A stretch of DNA of 64,000 bases from Zizania palustris. Taxonomy: Eukaryota > Streptophyta > Magnoliopsida > Poales > Poaceae. Shown piece by piece: positions 23,901 through 33,640 of this stretch (position 1 is its first letter; the number at the start of each line of letters is the position of its first letter). The stretch lies in NCBI GenBank assembly GCA_019279435.1, contig JAAALK010000289.1, positions 10,422,342-10,486,341 on the forward strand, given 5' to 3'. Position numbers and translations under genes: made by a program. Below the pieces are notes generated by a model, which saw only the letters and a program-made list of their open reading frames with translations, had not been told where the DNA came from and made no database searches.

Positions 23901-25590
23901 GCATCTGGACCGTTGGATCTGGATCCAACGGGCGGGTGCGATGCGGAGGCTTTTAAATCGAAACCAACGGCTCAGATGAGCCCGTACCGGTTCGATTAGA
24001 ACCGAGGGCCCAGATTAAATCCTGTGGTGTTTTAATCTGCGCCGCTCGATCCATATCACATGGCTAGGGTTTCGTCCGGCAAGCTCGCGGCACGGGGGAG
24101 ACCGAGACCTTCGTCCCCGACTCCGGCCGAGCGGCGGCGAGCGATCCCCGGCGGCGGAGAGGGCTTCCGGCAGGGCTAGGGCCAAAAATGGAATCAGAAG
24201 AGCAAGGGGGCTTCAGGCGTACCGGCGGCGATGAAGTTGAGGCAGTGGCGAGGATCGGCGGTGAGAGGAGGCGGGAGAAACCTTCGGGTCGACGGTGGCG
24301 ACGGTGATCCGGCGGCGGGGAACGCGAATGGAGGCTAGGCCGAGGGAGCAGTGGCAACGGCGGTCCCGGCGGTGGCCTCGGCGAGGGCGGCGGTGGCTCG
24401 GAGCGCCGGCGAGGGGCTACCGGAGAGAGAGCAGAGGGAAAACCGAAAAGGAGGGTGGTGGCCTTCGGGATTGCGCCAACTAGGGCTTGGGTGGTGTCCT
24501 CGAGTTGCGGCGAGGCGGGTGCTCTTATAGGGTCATCGGCGGCAAGAAAATGGTAGGCAATCCAAGGGAATCCGAGGGATTCCAAAATGCTCCGGCGAGC
24601 CTTTCCATCCACGCGAAAAAGCTTCTATTGGGGTGAAACCATGTCGGCTGAGGGCGGAAGGGGATCGTGGGCGATACGGGAATGCGATCTGGGGCTTGAT
24701 TCGGCAAGATGGCGACGGCCGGCGGCTGAAATCGGAAGGAGGCCGTCGGGATCGAAGGGGAGGGATCCACTTCCTTTTGGAGAAGACGGAACTGACAGGT
24801 GGGGGCCACCTGTCAGTCGGTGGGCGCGAGGAGAGGAGAGGGTGACAGGCGGGCCAGGGATGACAGCGACAAATGAGAGGCGCTCGGTGGCTGACGGGTG
24901 GGACCGACCAGTCGCGAGCGGGCGGGGAACGAGGGAGGGCGCGCCGACAGGTGGGTCCCGCCTGTCGGTGGGCGCGGCCAGAATGGGCTGGGCCAAAAGG
25001 CCTTCGGAGGTGAAAATGGGGTTGCGGCCCATTGCTATTTAAAATTGTTTTTCTGTTTAAAATATCTCCAGAAAATTAATTATTTGATTAAGTCTTGAAG
25101 CACTGTTGCCAAAATTTTGTAAAAATTCTCAAAAATATTACTTGGTCTCTAGTTTATCCCATAAAATTTTCAAGTCCAAATTTTGAATATTTACCTCTGT
25201 TTGGCTTTAATAGGGTTCTTTTAGGATTTTCTTTAATAACAAAATTCAGAAATTTATTTAATATTATTTTTCCTTTATTTTATTCCCTTTTAATTTTGGG
25301 GCTGTTACGGACGACAATGAGCAGGCCGATATCTTGGCAAAGGCTGCAGCTAGAGCCATAGAAATTCCGAAAGGGGCTTTTTATGAGGAGCTTGCCTCTC
25401 CTTCAGTGCCCCAATTCCCTCATGCAAAGGACCTTTGCATGCCGAGCACCGACTGGTGGAGTTCCATTATGGAATTATTGCAAGGTGAAGCTAATTTAAC
25501 CGAAGGCCCGAAGCTATCAAGATTGCAATTGAGAATCCGGAATTATCATATTATCAACGGTATTTTATACAAGTCTCCCCTAAAGGGTTG
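20970..25590 (+). pseudogene. Second RNase H (aRNH) and integrase start, split by a solo LTR
   Basis: Reads LWTIYSDGAFQASGAVVGAV (21068-21125), NNIAEYEGIFLGLRKARSLG (21185-21243) and VVIKTDSQIVLGHVDKSF (21253-21306), an RNase H fold separate from the one at 20640-20900. This duplicated, archaeal-type RNase H is typical of Tat elements. The reading stops at IPRDD (21405), where a 3.9-kb LTR begins, and resumes at 25310 with DDNEQADILAKAAARAIEIP, FYEELASPSVPQFP, and the linker and integrase start up to NGILYKSPLKG (25590). After that the integrase is missing. The homologous uninterrupted stretch is at 44347-45210 (minus). Confidence 0.88.
21406..25309 (-). mobile_element. Solo LTR (3904 bp), Tekay/Del-like family
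   Basis: Same family as the LTR at 70-3393: starts TGTCGCGCCCCGATTTA and ends GGGGCTGTTACG (final CA mutated to CG). It is flanked by the exact 5-bp duplication GACGA (21401-21405 and 25310-25314). No internal retroviral sequence remains, so it is a solo LTR formed by LTR-LTR recombination. It interrupts the second RNase H of the Tat element and so is younger than that insertion. It has the same AT-rich left and GC-rich right (23830-25040) composition as its relative. Orientation is inferred from the relative, which reads on the minus strand. Confidence 0.93.
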
Positions 25591-25767
25591 TCACCTTCTC
25601 TTTGAGTCGGTTACATTCTTGCTTGTTTCACATAGCTGCAGCTTGAGCTAGAACCACTTGCTGCACAGGAAGAAGAGCAATGTAAGTGAATTATGTACTT
25701 GTGTTCAAACAAAATTTATTTTTGTAGATGCTTTGTACAAAGTAAGCCGCCCATTCAAGAGCAGCAT

Positions 25768-28700
25768 CTATCTCTGACCTTCAGCTTCTCCAAGGATGAA
25801 GACCAAGTCAGTCTCCCCAACCTCGTGGCTAGCACAAGCCAAAGGCTCCAGCAAAGTTCGAAGCCCTGTCTTCCGCTTGAGGAAGGGAGCCAGGAGAGGG
25901 AGCCTTGACAAGGTGTTCCGATCGTCTTCGCTAGGAGATGGATCGAAGCATTGCAAAACATCTTTGGAGGCCTCTATAGATTGGCCTCCGTCTGTGGATC
26001 CCAACGGAGTCCACCCTGGAATAGGAGCAGGCAAAGGCCAACCTTTACCTTTACCTTTTCTAGGGCCCGACACCTTCTTCGAGGCTGTCTCCAAAGTCAG
26101 AGCCACCTGTTATACAACTAGAGTTGACATCGAAGCCACAGCAAGCTCTAGTGCAACCTCTGTAGAAGGAGCCACCTCCTTCGTAGACGATCCTATACGA
26201 AGCAAAGGTAAATGGTGTTATTTCAATTGTATAGATAAATAGTGAATAAAAGATATCAAGCTGAGGCTTACCTCCGACATCTTGTTGCCGGATGAGTATC
26301 GGACTGCTTGGGGGCTCAAACATTTTCCCAAAGTATTCTTCAGACTTCGAACTTCAAACGGAAGGAATAGTCACGGAGACATCGTCAACTACTACAACTA
26401 TCACTTCGTCCAGATCGACTCCGCCTTCTTCGGTAGCAGGATCATTCACCTGACCAGATAGGACATTCACGGTCTCCAACTTCTCAGGGTCACCTTCTAT
26501 GGTAAGTGTTACCCATACTTCATCCCCAGCGGAGGCTTCATCTCCCATACAAGAGTCTTCGTCCCTAGAAAGGAGGGCCTCGAACTCCTCCATCATCACC
26601 ATGTCTGCATCATCTTCATCTTCAGATGGCTCCGGAGATGAAACTAGAGATTTTGAGGGAGTGAGGGCTTTCGGCTTTCGAGCCACCTTCTTGGTAGTTG
26701 TCTTCGCTGATCCTGAAGGCCCTGCTTCGACCTTCATTTTCTTTGGAGCTTGATCTAACACTACTAGAAAACCCCCCTATAGCTACGCCATAGTAGTAAC
26801 GCCATGTAAAAGCATCTCTACATCCACATATAAAGATGCTTGTTGACACGATTTTGAAAGCATGTTAGATTGTTACGATAATAGACACGCTTATACTGTT
26901 ACGAATCATACGAAGACATTTTTTGACATGCCATTGAAGTAATCTCAAAATGACACGACGTTAGACACGATTTAAAGCGTCATTATCACACAAAGACGTT
27001 GTAAAGTGTATCAAACATTTGTTTATAGTTAGGTATAGATGCTTTCTAACTTGATTAGAAAAGCGTATTGAATTGATACAAAGTTTAACATGCTGTCATT
27101 CCACGAATAGCATGTAGATTAGTCGTAAATCGTATCAAATAACCATCAATAGAAAAATGACATGGACATAAACACACTTTGAAGTGTCATTATCCTCTTG
27201 ATACATTTTAAAGCATATCAAACAATTGTTTGTAATCGCGCCTCACTCTTTAGTCCCACCTCGCTAGTTTGAAGCAGTGTGAGTGGTGGGCTGCCTATAA
27301 AACCAGGGCGAGGGGCACACCTTAGCAGCACAAATCTAATGCGTTTTGCATTAGTATTATGTCAAGAAATAAAATTATGTTTGAAGTTTGGTACACATAT
27401 TAAGTAATGATTTATTTTATGGTTATTTTCTATAGATAACCATGTTGATTTCGGATATCCGGATAAGATTTTTTCGGATTTGGACGGAAACTATCCGATT
27501 CATTTTCATCCCTAGCCACGTCACGTGCCACATCATCTGCCACGTCACGTTCCGCGCTCTACAAATTCGTCTCTATACTCATTACTGCGCAATAAGGCGT
27601 CCTTATAAAACGCATCTATATTATTAGACATGATTTGTATATGTATCTATAAATTGTATCTACATTTATTAACATGAATGAAATGTCACAATACTACGTA
27701 ACTACACCACTACAGATGTTTTATACATGTGTCTACTAAATTGTATCTAACTTTATAGATATGCAAATAACGTGTTTATAGACTGTCTCTTTCTTTCATA
27801 GCAACGCATAAATAATTCATATCTACAAGGTCTGACGCGGTACGTACGAAGACGCTTCTAACACGCTTTATGAACGCGTGTCTATATTGACATAGAGATG
27901 AAATAAAGCATGTCTACAACCTAATTCTGGCGTAGTTACAGGGGGAGTTTTCTAGTAGTGTAAACTGGTCCAATCTGGGAGAGTTGGAGGCTAGACTCCA
28001 AGCACACTCCACACCCTATTGAATCGCACCCAGCTCCCGACCAACTTAACCCTCTGATCCTTTTCAACGGGCGTAGGGGCTCCGATAATCTTCTCCGTAG
28101 CTCGGACGAGTTGTTCAGGAGCAAGAGTCACGCATGGAGCTAAAAGATAAGATTTCATTTCAATTAAATCATTTATATAAAACCACTACTGCATGTAAAT
28201 ATTTTGTAGGACATACAGAAAGTTTACCTGCGAAGCTTGAAGGGATCTCTCAAAGTCCTCCCTCTGGTTTCTCCTCGAATTTGATCATCCAAGCAGCCAT
28301 TAGAAGGGGGATCCAGAGTCCGATGAACTCCTCCACCAAGTCACGCATGCTCATGCGACGACTTAAGGAGTGCAACAACCCGAGGCATACTTCAAGCTGA
28401 CTTGGTTCCAGTTGGACCTCTGCTTCCCTCCGGTAAAAGATGTCCTCCAGGTGTCCGGTGAAGATGCAGTCCGCTCCTACCTCAGCGTAGAACCAGTGAA
28501 GGATCCAGTCTGTGTACCATCTGTCATTGATGGCTTTCACTGGGAACCGGTCTTTGAACTCCTCGTGAAGTTGAAAATTGATAATCCTGAAGGCGATCAC
28601 CATTTTCTGCCCTCTTGCTCCGGTAAAGGTCTTCGGCTGGCACGAAGCTTTATGAAGATCTGCAAAGTTCTCGGCTCTCCCAGTGCATCCTTCGGCTCGC

Positions 28701-29164
28701 ATCGCCTATTCGAAGATGGCCAGGTGAGCGATTGCATTCAGAGAAAGTTGAGGCAGGGTGACATGGAATAAGCTCAGTACCTCGAAAAGTAACTCCACTG
28801 TCGGAAGTCCTAATCCATCTTCGAAGAACGCCTCGAACACCACCACCTCTCCGGCGCGTGGTGCCAAATTCACTTCATCCCCAGGCTGGCGAATCTTGAC
28901 TCCAGGTACCATCTTCCCTACGATCGCTGCCGCGATCAACTTCTTCGAGCACGACGATGCACCCAAGCTATACGATTGATCCGTATACTTGGTAGACGAC
29001 GGGTGAAGATCATGAGGACCAGCTGGGCGAGGGTTGCCCGAAGGCCCTGCTGCCACCGCCATCGCCTGTTGCCGAGCTAAAGATGAAGCAGGGTCAGGAG
29101 CCATGTGGCTTGTCTTCACCATTGGAGAAGATGAGAGCTGAGAAGATGGGCTCGGGAAGAACAA
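25768..29164 (-). pseudogene. Antisense ORF of the Tat element (putative gypsy-type transposon domain)
   Basis: Runs opposite to pol. From 29164 the minus strand encodes a Ser/Pro-rich start, then VTLPQLSLNAIAHLAIFEWA and, in 28702-28250, NFQLHEEFKDRFPVKAINDR and LSRRMSMRDLVEEFIGLWIP. This is the domain annotated in rice as 'putative gypsy type transposon' (Pfam Transposase_28). Exon-like pieces follow: LVGSWVRFNRVWSVLG (around 28040), then the CACTA insertion, then acidic and Lys-rich segments at 26761-26354 and 26106-25768. The spacing and AG/GT-like borders suggest introns. The copy in the other Tat element (37245-42210) matches at protein level, so the antisense frame was under coding selection. 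Role unknown. Confidence 0.72.
26759..27960. mobile_element. Non-autonomous CACTA element (1202 bp)
   Basis: Ends are CACTACTAGAAAAC at the left and GTTTTCTAGTAGTG at the right, inverted repeats of about 14 bp with a further match (CCCCCTATAGCTACGCC against GGCGTAGTTACAGGGGG). Flanked by the 3-bp duplication TAA (26756-26758 and 27961-27963), as expected for En/Spm-type transposition. The interior has no coding capacity but many variants of 'agacacgctt' and 'gcgtgtctata' motifs in both orientations, which look like subterminal repeats. It is inserted in the antisense gene of the Tat element. Its TIR differs from the big CACTA at 49864 (CTACTAGAAA against CTACTACAAA), so a different transposase family is likely. 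Confidence 0.9.
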
Positions 29165-29595
29165 AAGTGAAATGTGAAAGCAATCGGTAAAGTATCCAAA
29201 ACTTACCTTTACTTTCTTATTTATAGTGTGTACTTTCCGTCACAATGTGCCATTTGGGTGCCCTGTTACGTGTTTGGTGCCGTTATAATTTACGGAGAAG
29301 TTTCATGAGAAGTAACACCTGCGGAAATGAAGCGATCGTTAGTCTCTTTAAGAAGTTACAGCTATTTTTATGAGTCTAATGGTTACATTAGCCTTGCCAA
29401 GGATCGATCCCCGAAGCTATTTCAGTGAGTATCTCTGCACAGAAGTTGGTCCAAAGACCTTTAGCCTCTGAATGCTTCTAAGGGTGGTAAAGTTTTTCAA
29501 GTTCTTTTCTAAATTCTAAGCATGAAATTATTTCATGCGTATACTGCCCTCCTTTTTTGCATAAACAATTCGGAGAGAAGTATTCAATGGGCTAC
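29165..29595 (+). other. Untranslated tail of the Tat element
   Basis: Non-coding region between the antisense gene and the 3' LTR. It would hold the promoter of the antisense gene on the minus strand and the polypurine tract on the plus strand. No strong TATA box is evident. Nothing else seen. Confidence 0.4.
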
Positions 29596-30112
29596 TGTTT
29601 GGGGGGAATATTTCATCCTTCAAAAGCCAAGGACATTTTCATGTTAACATGAACTGAAGCAACGAAGCCAAGAACATTGATCTCCAAGGATTCTAAAAGC
29701 AATAAGGCTTCGTCTGTTCGGAGCATAAAATAGCAGAAACCTTCGTCAACGCTTCGACACAACGAAGTCTCTTAGAGCCTCTTCACCCAAAGGGGGTTGC
29801 CAGCAAGGAGAGAAGATTTATCTTCTCACTAATTAGATTAGCTTTTTACTATTTTACCCCTATGAAGAATACTAAACAAGATCTTCTTAGTCGGTTGTAA
29901 TTAGAGGGTAAAGAAGTCTTTTCCCTTGTATTCGGTCTATAAATACCCCTCTTCACTTTGTAAAGGGTATCAAATACTCAGATATTCAATACACACATCG
30001 AACTATCTCAGGCTATTATCCATCTCGGAGGCTTGGAATAGTTTACTTAAACAAACACTTCGTTTGTTACACACTTAGTTTCCTAAACCTTTTAGCGTAA
30101 TCTTTTACGCCA
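29596..30112 (+). mobile_element. 3' LTR of the Tat element
   Basis: Starts TGTTTGGGGGGAATATTT and matches 16750-17271 throughout, including the TATA box (around 29938) and the final 'taatcttttacgcca'. The last three bases expected from the family end (CAACA) are lacking; plastid-like sequence begins at 30113. Confidence 0.87.
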
Positions 30113-30269
30113 TCTGTTTTCGTCGTTGCCTTGGATTCTCCTCTTTTGTAAGAGATAGAAATAGGGAATTCTAGACATATTTCAAATAAAAAATAGTTTA
30201 AACAAAAAAATATTTCCAAAAAGGATCATAGATAACTCTAGAAATCATCAATAAATCGTGGCTTTTTAC
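30113..30269 (-). other. Plastid-derived spacer downstream of petA
   Basis: AT-rich non-coding sequence contiguous with the petA remnant on its right, so it is petA 3' flank. Its continuation is presumably at 15985-16749 on the far side of the Tat element. Confidence 0.6.
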
Positions 30270-30520
30270 CAACTTGATAGTAAGAAATCCCTGGACCTAA
30301 AAATTCATTTCGTACAATTGAACCTTTTCAAACTTTTTCTTTTTAATTAAAAATAACTTGTGCTAAAATAACAGATGTCAAGAATAACAAAAGGCCTTGA
30401 ACGCGTAATGGATCCTGAAGCACTATTTCTACATCACCCTGACCAAACCCTCCCACATTAGGATTGCTTGTAAATAGTTGATCGAGCTTAATCGATTCCC
30501 CCTCTGAAACAAGAAGTTCT
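30270..30520 (-). pseudogene. petA: petA 3' end (cytochrome f), plastid-derived
   Basis: Minus-strand reading gives ELLVSEGESIKLDQ, SNPNVGGFGQGDVEIVLQDP and LRVQGLLLFLTSVILAQV, then frame-shifted remnants of the C-terminal KKKQFEKVQ and EMNF. These are the C-terminal part of cytochrome f, including the stromal anchor helix. In plastids petA encodes the haem-binding subunit of the b6f complex. Only the last quarter is present and it carries indels in the anchor region, so this is a nuclear plastid (NUPT) relic. Confidence 0.9.
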
Positions 30521-30891
30521 AGAAGATATATCTAAAGTAGATGATGATTGACAGAGCAATTCTTACTCGTAAGTTCTAGTATGAGTATTGCGCCGAACAT
30601 AAAGCTTGTGACTAGTAGTAAAACATCGATTTTTATTTTGAGATAGATTTCAATCCTCAACTATTTCTTGCTATATCTTCTTACGAATAAAATTCAATGA
30701 AACAGTAACTAGTACCATATAGAAGGGGCCATAAATTAGAGAGTCGTCACCAATCGAAAAGATCATTTGGTGTAGTTAAAATAACGGAATTGGAACTTGT
30801 TTGGTCATGTAAGTGAAACTCAATAAAACTTATAACTGTCTTAATGGAATATTTTCCTTCTTTTTTGTCTGGATATTTAGTTAAGACAATT
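30521..30891 (-). pseudogene. ndhK: ndhK with large internal deletion, plastid-derived
   Basis: Minus-strand reading gives the N-terminus LTKYPDKKEGKYSIKTV, DQTSSNSVILTTPNDL, LWPLLYGTSYCFIEF. It then jumps, at about 30686-30692, to the C-terminal REIVEDxxLSQNKNRCFTTS, HKLYVRRNTHTRTYE and STLDISS. NdhK is the 4Fe-4S subunit of the plastid NDH complex; the middle, including the cluster-binding part, is missing. The long C-terminal extension is the form I know from grasses. The start ATG is mutated (the ndhC/ndhK overlap reads 'gaattgtctta'). At 30520 it is fused to petA, which is far away in plastid genomes. Confidence 0.88.
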
Positions 30892-30936
30892 CCAAGGCTC
30901 CTTTTCTCCATGCATAAACTAAACCAACAACTAGGA
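30881..30936 (-). pseudogene. ndhC: ndhC 3' end, plastid-derived
   Basis: The minus strand reads ILVVGLVYAWRKGALE up to TAA, the C-terminus of NdhC (with E-L for the expected E-W-S), overlapping the start of ndhK exactly as in plastid genomes. The right junction, about 30936-30943, falls in the RNase H gene of a gypsy element just after VVPWKL, with a short 'CTTTAT/CTTAT' microhomology. Confidence 0.85.
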
Positions 30937-32700
30937 TAAAGTTTCCATGGCACTACCTCAATTAGAGCAACATCACTACCCCAATTGACATCTACATGGT
31001 GATCAACTATAAAGTTAGTGACGATTTGGCCTTTAATAGATTTGAAAGGTTCATAAGCCAAATAATATTGAATCAAAGCATAAGCCAACTTTTCCTACTC
31101 TACCTCTTAGAATCGGCTTCTGCAACATGTATTTTATGACATCGGTTTGACAAGTAACAATACATGTGCTTGGGAGAAGATAGTGACGTAATTTAGTACA
31201 TGCATAATAAAGTGATAAACACAAACGCTCCACAAACATGTACCTTGTCTTGGTGTCCAACAAGTGGCGGCTCAAGAATGTTATGATGTACTCTTTTCCC
31301 TCCTCCTCTTGAGTCAACACAATTCCTATCACACTCTCCTCCGCGACAACATATAGCTGAAACGGTATTCCGACCTTGGGCACCCTCACCACTGGTGGTG
31401 ATGATAAGCATTCTTTAATTTATTTGAAGGCGCGTTGCTGACTTTCACCCCAAGTGAACTCGGCCTCGTTCTTTAGCTGAAGTATGGTGACAAAAGCATC
31501 AATCTTGCCAGACAAGTAAGATATGAAGCGACGCGAATAATTCAACTTGCGTAGCAACTTTTGCACATCTCTTCTGCATGTCGACACTTCAAAGATCTTA
31601 ATATTCTCAAGCCTCTTAGGATCAATTTCAATACCCCTTTCATGAATCATGAATCCTAAGAACTTGCCCGCTGACAACGCCAAAAGCACAGCTGAGTGGA
31701 TTCATTTTTAAGCCATACTGATAAATTCTATCAAAAACAACTCTCAAATTGGCTAAATGATTCCCCATAGCATCCAATTAAAGATAAAGTTCATAGCATC
31801 TTGATATGTAGCGCCAGCATTCTTTAAACCAAAAGTCGTAACAACCCACTCAAACAAGCCAACAAAAGTAGGCCATTGAAAGGCTATCTTATAGACGTCC
31901 TCTTCGGCCATAAAAATTTGATTATAACCAGCGTTGCCATCAAGAAAACTTAGTACCTTGTGTCCTAAAGCATCGTTGATCAACATGTCGGCTCTCGTCA
32001 TGGGATACTCGTCCTTTGGAGTGGCCTTGTTCAAGTCCCTGAAATCACTGCACACACAAATCTTGCCACTCCCTTTCTTCTCTTACACGCACGATGTTAG
32101 TAACCCATTCAGTATACATGCATGGCATAAAAAATTCAGCCTTGAGTAATCGTTCTATCTCCTCTATAACTCGGTCATACAAGGCCTAATTAAAGTGACG
32201 AGGGGGCTGTTTATAAGGCCTAAACCCGGGTTTGGTGGGTAGCCGATGCTCCATGAGCTCACGGCTTCGTATGGGCATTTCACTGTAATGCCATCAATAT
32301 TACTCTTACTAGACATTATTACTAATTTAGAGACAGTCGTGCTACACCAGCCGGCTTTACAGACACTAGAACGAAATGTCCGTCAGACACGCTAACAAAG
32401 TCATAATCTGAGAGATATCTACCTGATAGACACTCTACTTTATTGTGGACGACGTCGATAGACACATCGGCCAAAGCAACTTGGGCCAAAGTGTCAGCTG
32501 GTACAACCTCCATGTCATCATCGTCCCACTGAATTAGGCACTGATGCAAGGTACATGGAATGCAATAATTTGCGTGAATCCAATCACACCCAAGTAATAT
32601 GCTTAGTTACCTTGCACGTCGACGATGAAGAACGCTATCGGCAACGTCTAGTTGCCCACCGTCAGCTCCAAAGAATGTACGGTCTTGGCCTCAGAGCTCT
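30937..32700 (-). pseudogene. Gypsy RT and RNase H, catalytic motif deleted
   Basis: Minus-strand reading: CSDFRDLNKATPKDEYPM, LSFLDGNAGYNQIFMAEEDV, FGLKNAGATYQDAMNFIF (32055-31760), then HLANLRVVFDRIYQYGLKMN, KFLGFMIHERGIEIDPKRLE (31689-31600), and RNase H with FQLYVVAEESVIGIVLTQEE and LRHYLLPSTCIV. Between the two RT parts the segment that should hold the YxDD catalytic motif and the following VVVKS is absent, so the RT is dead. A second RNase H region starts (KGQIVTNFIVDHHVDVNWGS) and is cut by plastid DNA at 30936. This belongs to the gypsy type that carries antisense PMD genes, or a close relative. Confidence 0.85.
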
Positions 32701-33640
32701 CACCATTGAAGCCATTGAGCGTCAAGTAGGTATTCTTCAAAACTTCTTCCTCCTTGTCAAGCTTCTTCAAGGTAGAGTATGGAAACAAGTTGACGGTAGC
32801 ACCTCCATCAACCAGCATCCTAGAGATCGGCTTTCCGTCAATGTGCCCCTTGACATAAAGAGGTTTCAAGTGATGTTCCATATCCTTGGGCTTCTCGAAA
32901 ATAGTATCTCGTGGGTCGAGGCTCAACTGAGCGACCTCGACCTCGTCTTGCGGTAGTGATAACTCGGTGGGAAGCATGACGACATTTATGTCCATTGTCT
33001 GAGGTGAGGGCCCCTTAGAGATGGGTGTGTAGTCGTCGTCGAGCAAGTCATCGTCTCGTCGCTCAAAATGAGAGACGAGTTGTTTCATGACTAGCCGAGG
33101 TTGGATTTCCTCAAATATGGTGTCTCGCTCATCCTCGATCTTCTTCTCATGCATCTCCTGTGATCGCAGACATTGCGGGCACCTCTTCTGTGATTTGGAT
33201 ATACCCGAAGGTGCCCAAGATGGTTGTGGCTTAGTACCAGGTGGCACCAACTTTCTTCTGGGATTTTTGCCCGAACGGGAATTGCTAGGATCAGCCTTGG
33301 AATCTTTCTGCTTGGCAGAAACACTTTCCTGTGCCTTGTCAATCAGACCGGCCTTGATAGGTTGGTCGGACTGGACTATGTCGGTCAGACCGGCCATGGG
33401 TAGGTGGTCAGACCGCATTGTGTCGGACTCTTGGGACAATCCGATCGGACCGGCCATAGTAGGCCAGTCGGACCAGGCCTCAAAGATGGCTTCGGTCAGA
33501 CCCAGGGACTTACCTCTGTTGTGCTTCGGCGAGGGGGCCTTCGGGATTAGGACCTCCTGAGACCCTACCTTGATGGTGATAGCTTCAGATTCTCTGTCCA
33601 TTACCCCTTCACGGTTGTATTCATTGGCTTCATTTTGCAC
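32648..33640 (-). pseudogene. Gypsy aspartic protease and linker
   Basis: A 330-codon open stretch on the minus strand. The first 200 residues are low-complexity, with repeated 'SDQP/GLTDI' wording, around the end of gag. The last 70 residues are a retroviral-type protease: DGKPISRMLVDGGATVNLFP, then TLKKL and FNGESSEAKTVHSLELTVGN. As in the Tat elements the active site is DGG. The frame stays open through the protease, but flanking parts are broken. Confidence 0.8.

Larger units (their letters stand above)
16750..30112 (+). mobile_element. Tat-lineage Ty3/gypsy element, with nested insertions
   Basis: Complete in outline: 5' LTR 16750-17271, primer-binding region, gag, protease, RT, RNase H, a second RNase H, a remnant of the integrase start, an antisense ORF on the minus strand, and 3' LTR 29596-30112. 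The second RNase H and the antisense 'putative gypsy transposon' ORF are marks of the Tat lineage (RIRE2, Grande, Cinful). Most of the integrase is deleted after about 25590. It contains a solo LTR (21406-25309) and a small CACTA element (26759-27960); without these it would be about 8.3 kb. Many stops and frameshifts: not autonomous. It inserted into plastid-derived DNA. A clean 5-bp target duplication is not visible (TTTTT against TCTGT). Confidence 0.88.

Noticed and set aside
24064..25098. Arg/Pro-rich frames on both strands up to 182 codons
   Set aside because: Same GC-rich LTR domain as above, in the solo LTR; compositional artefact.
16745..30117. Target duplication of the first Tat element
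   Set aside because: TTTTT and TCTGT do not match; the 3' LTR end is short by three bases, so the site cannot be resolved by eye.
33087..33560. 157-codon plus-strand frame
   Set aside because: Antisense shadow of the minus-strand gag/protease linker, which has the recognisable protease.
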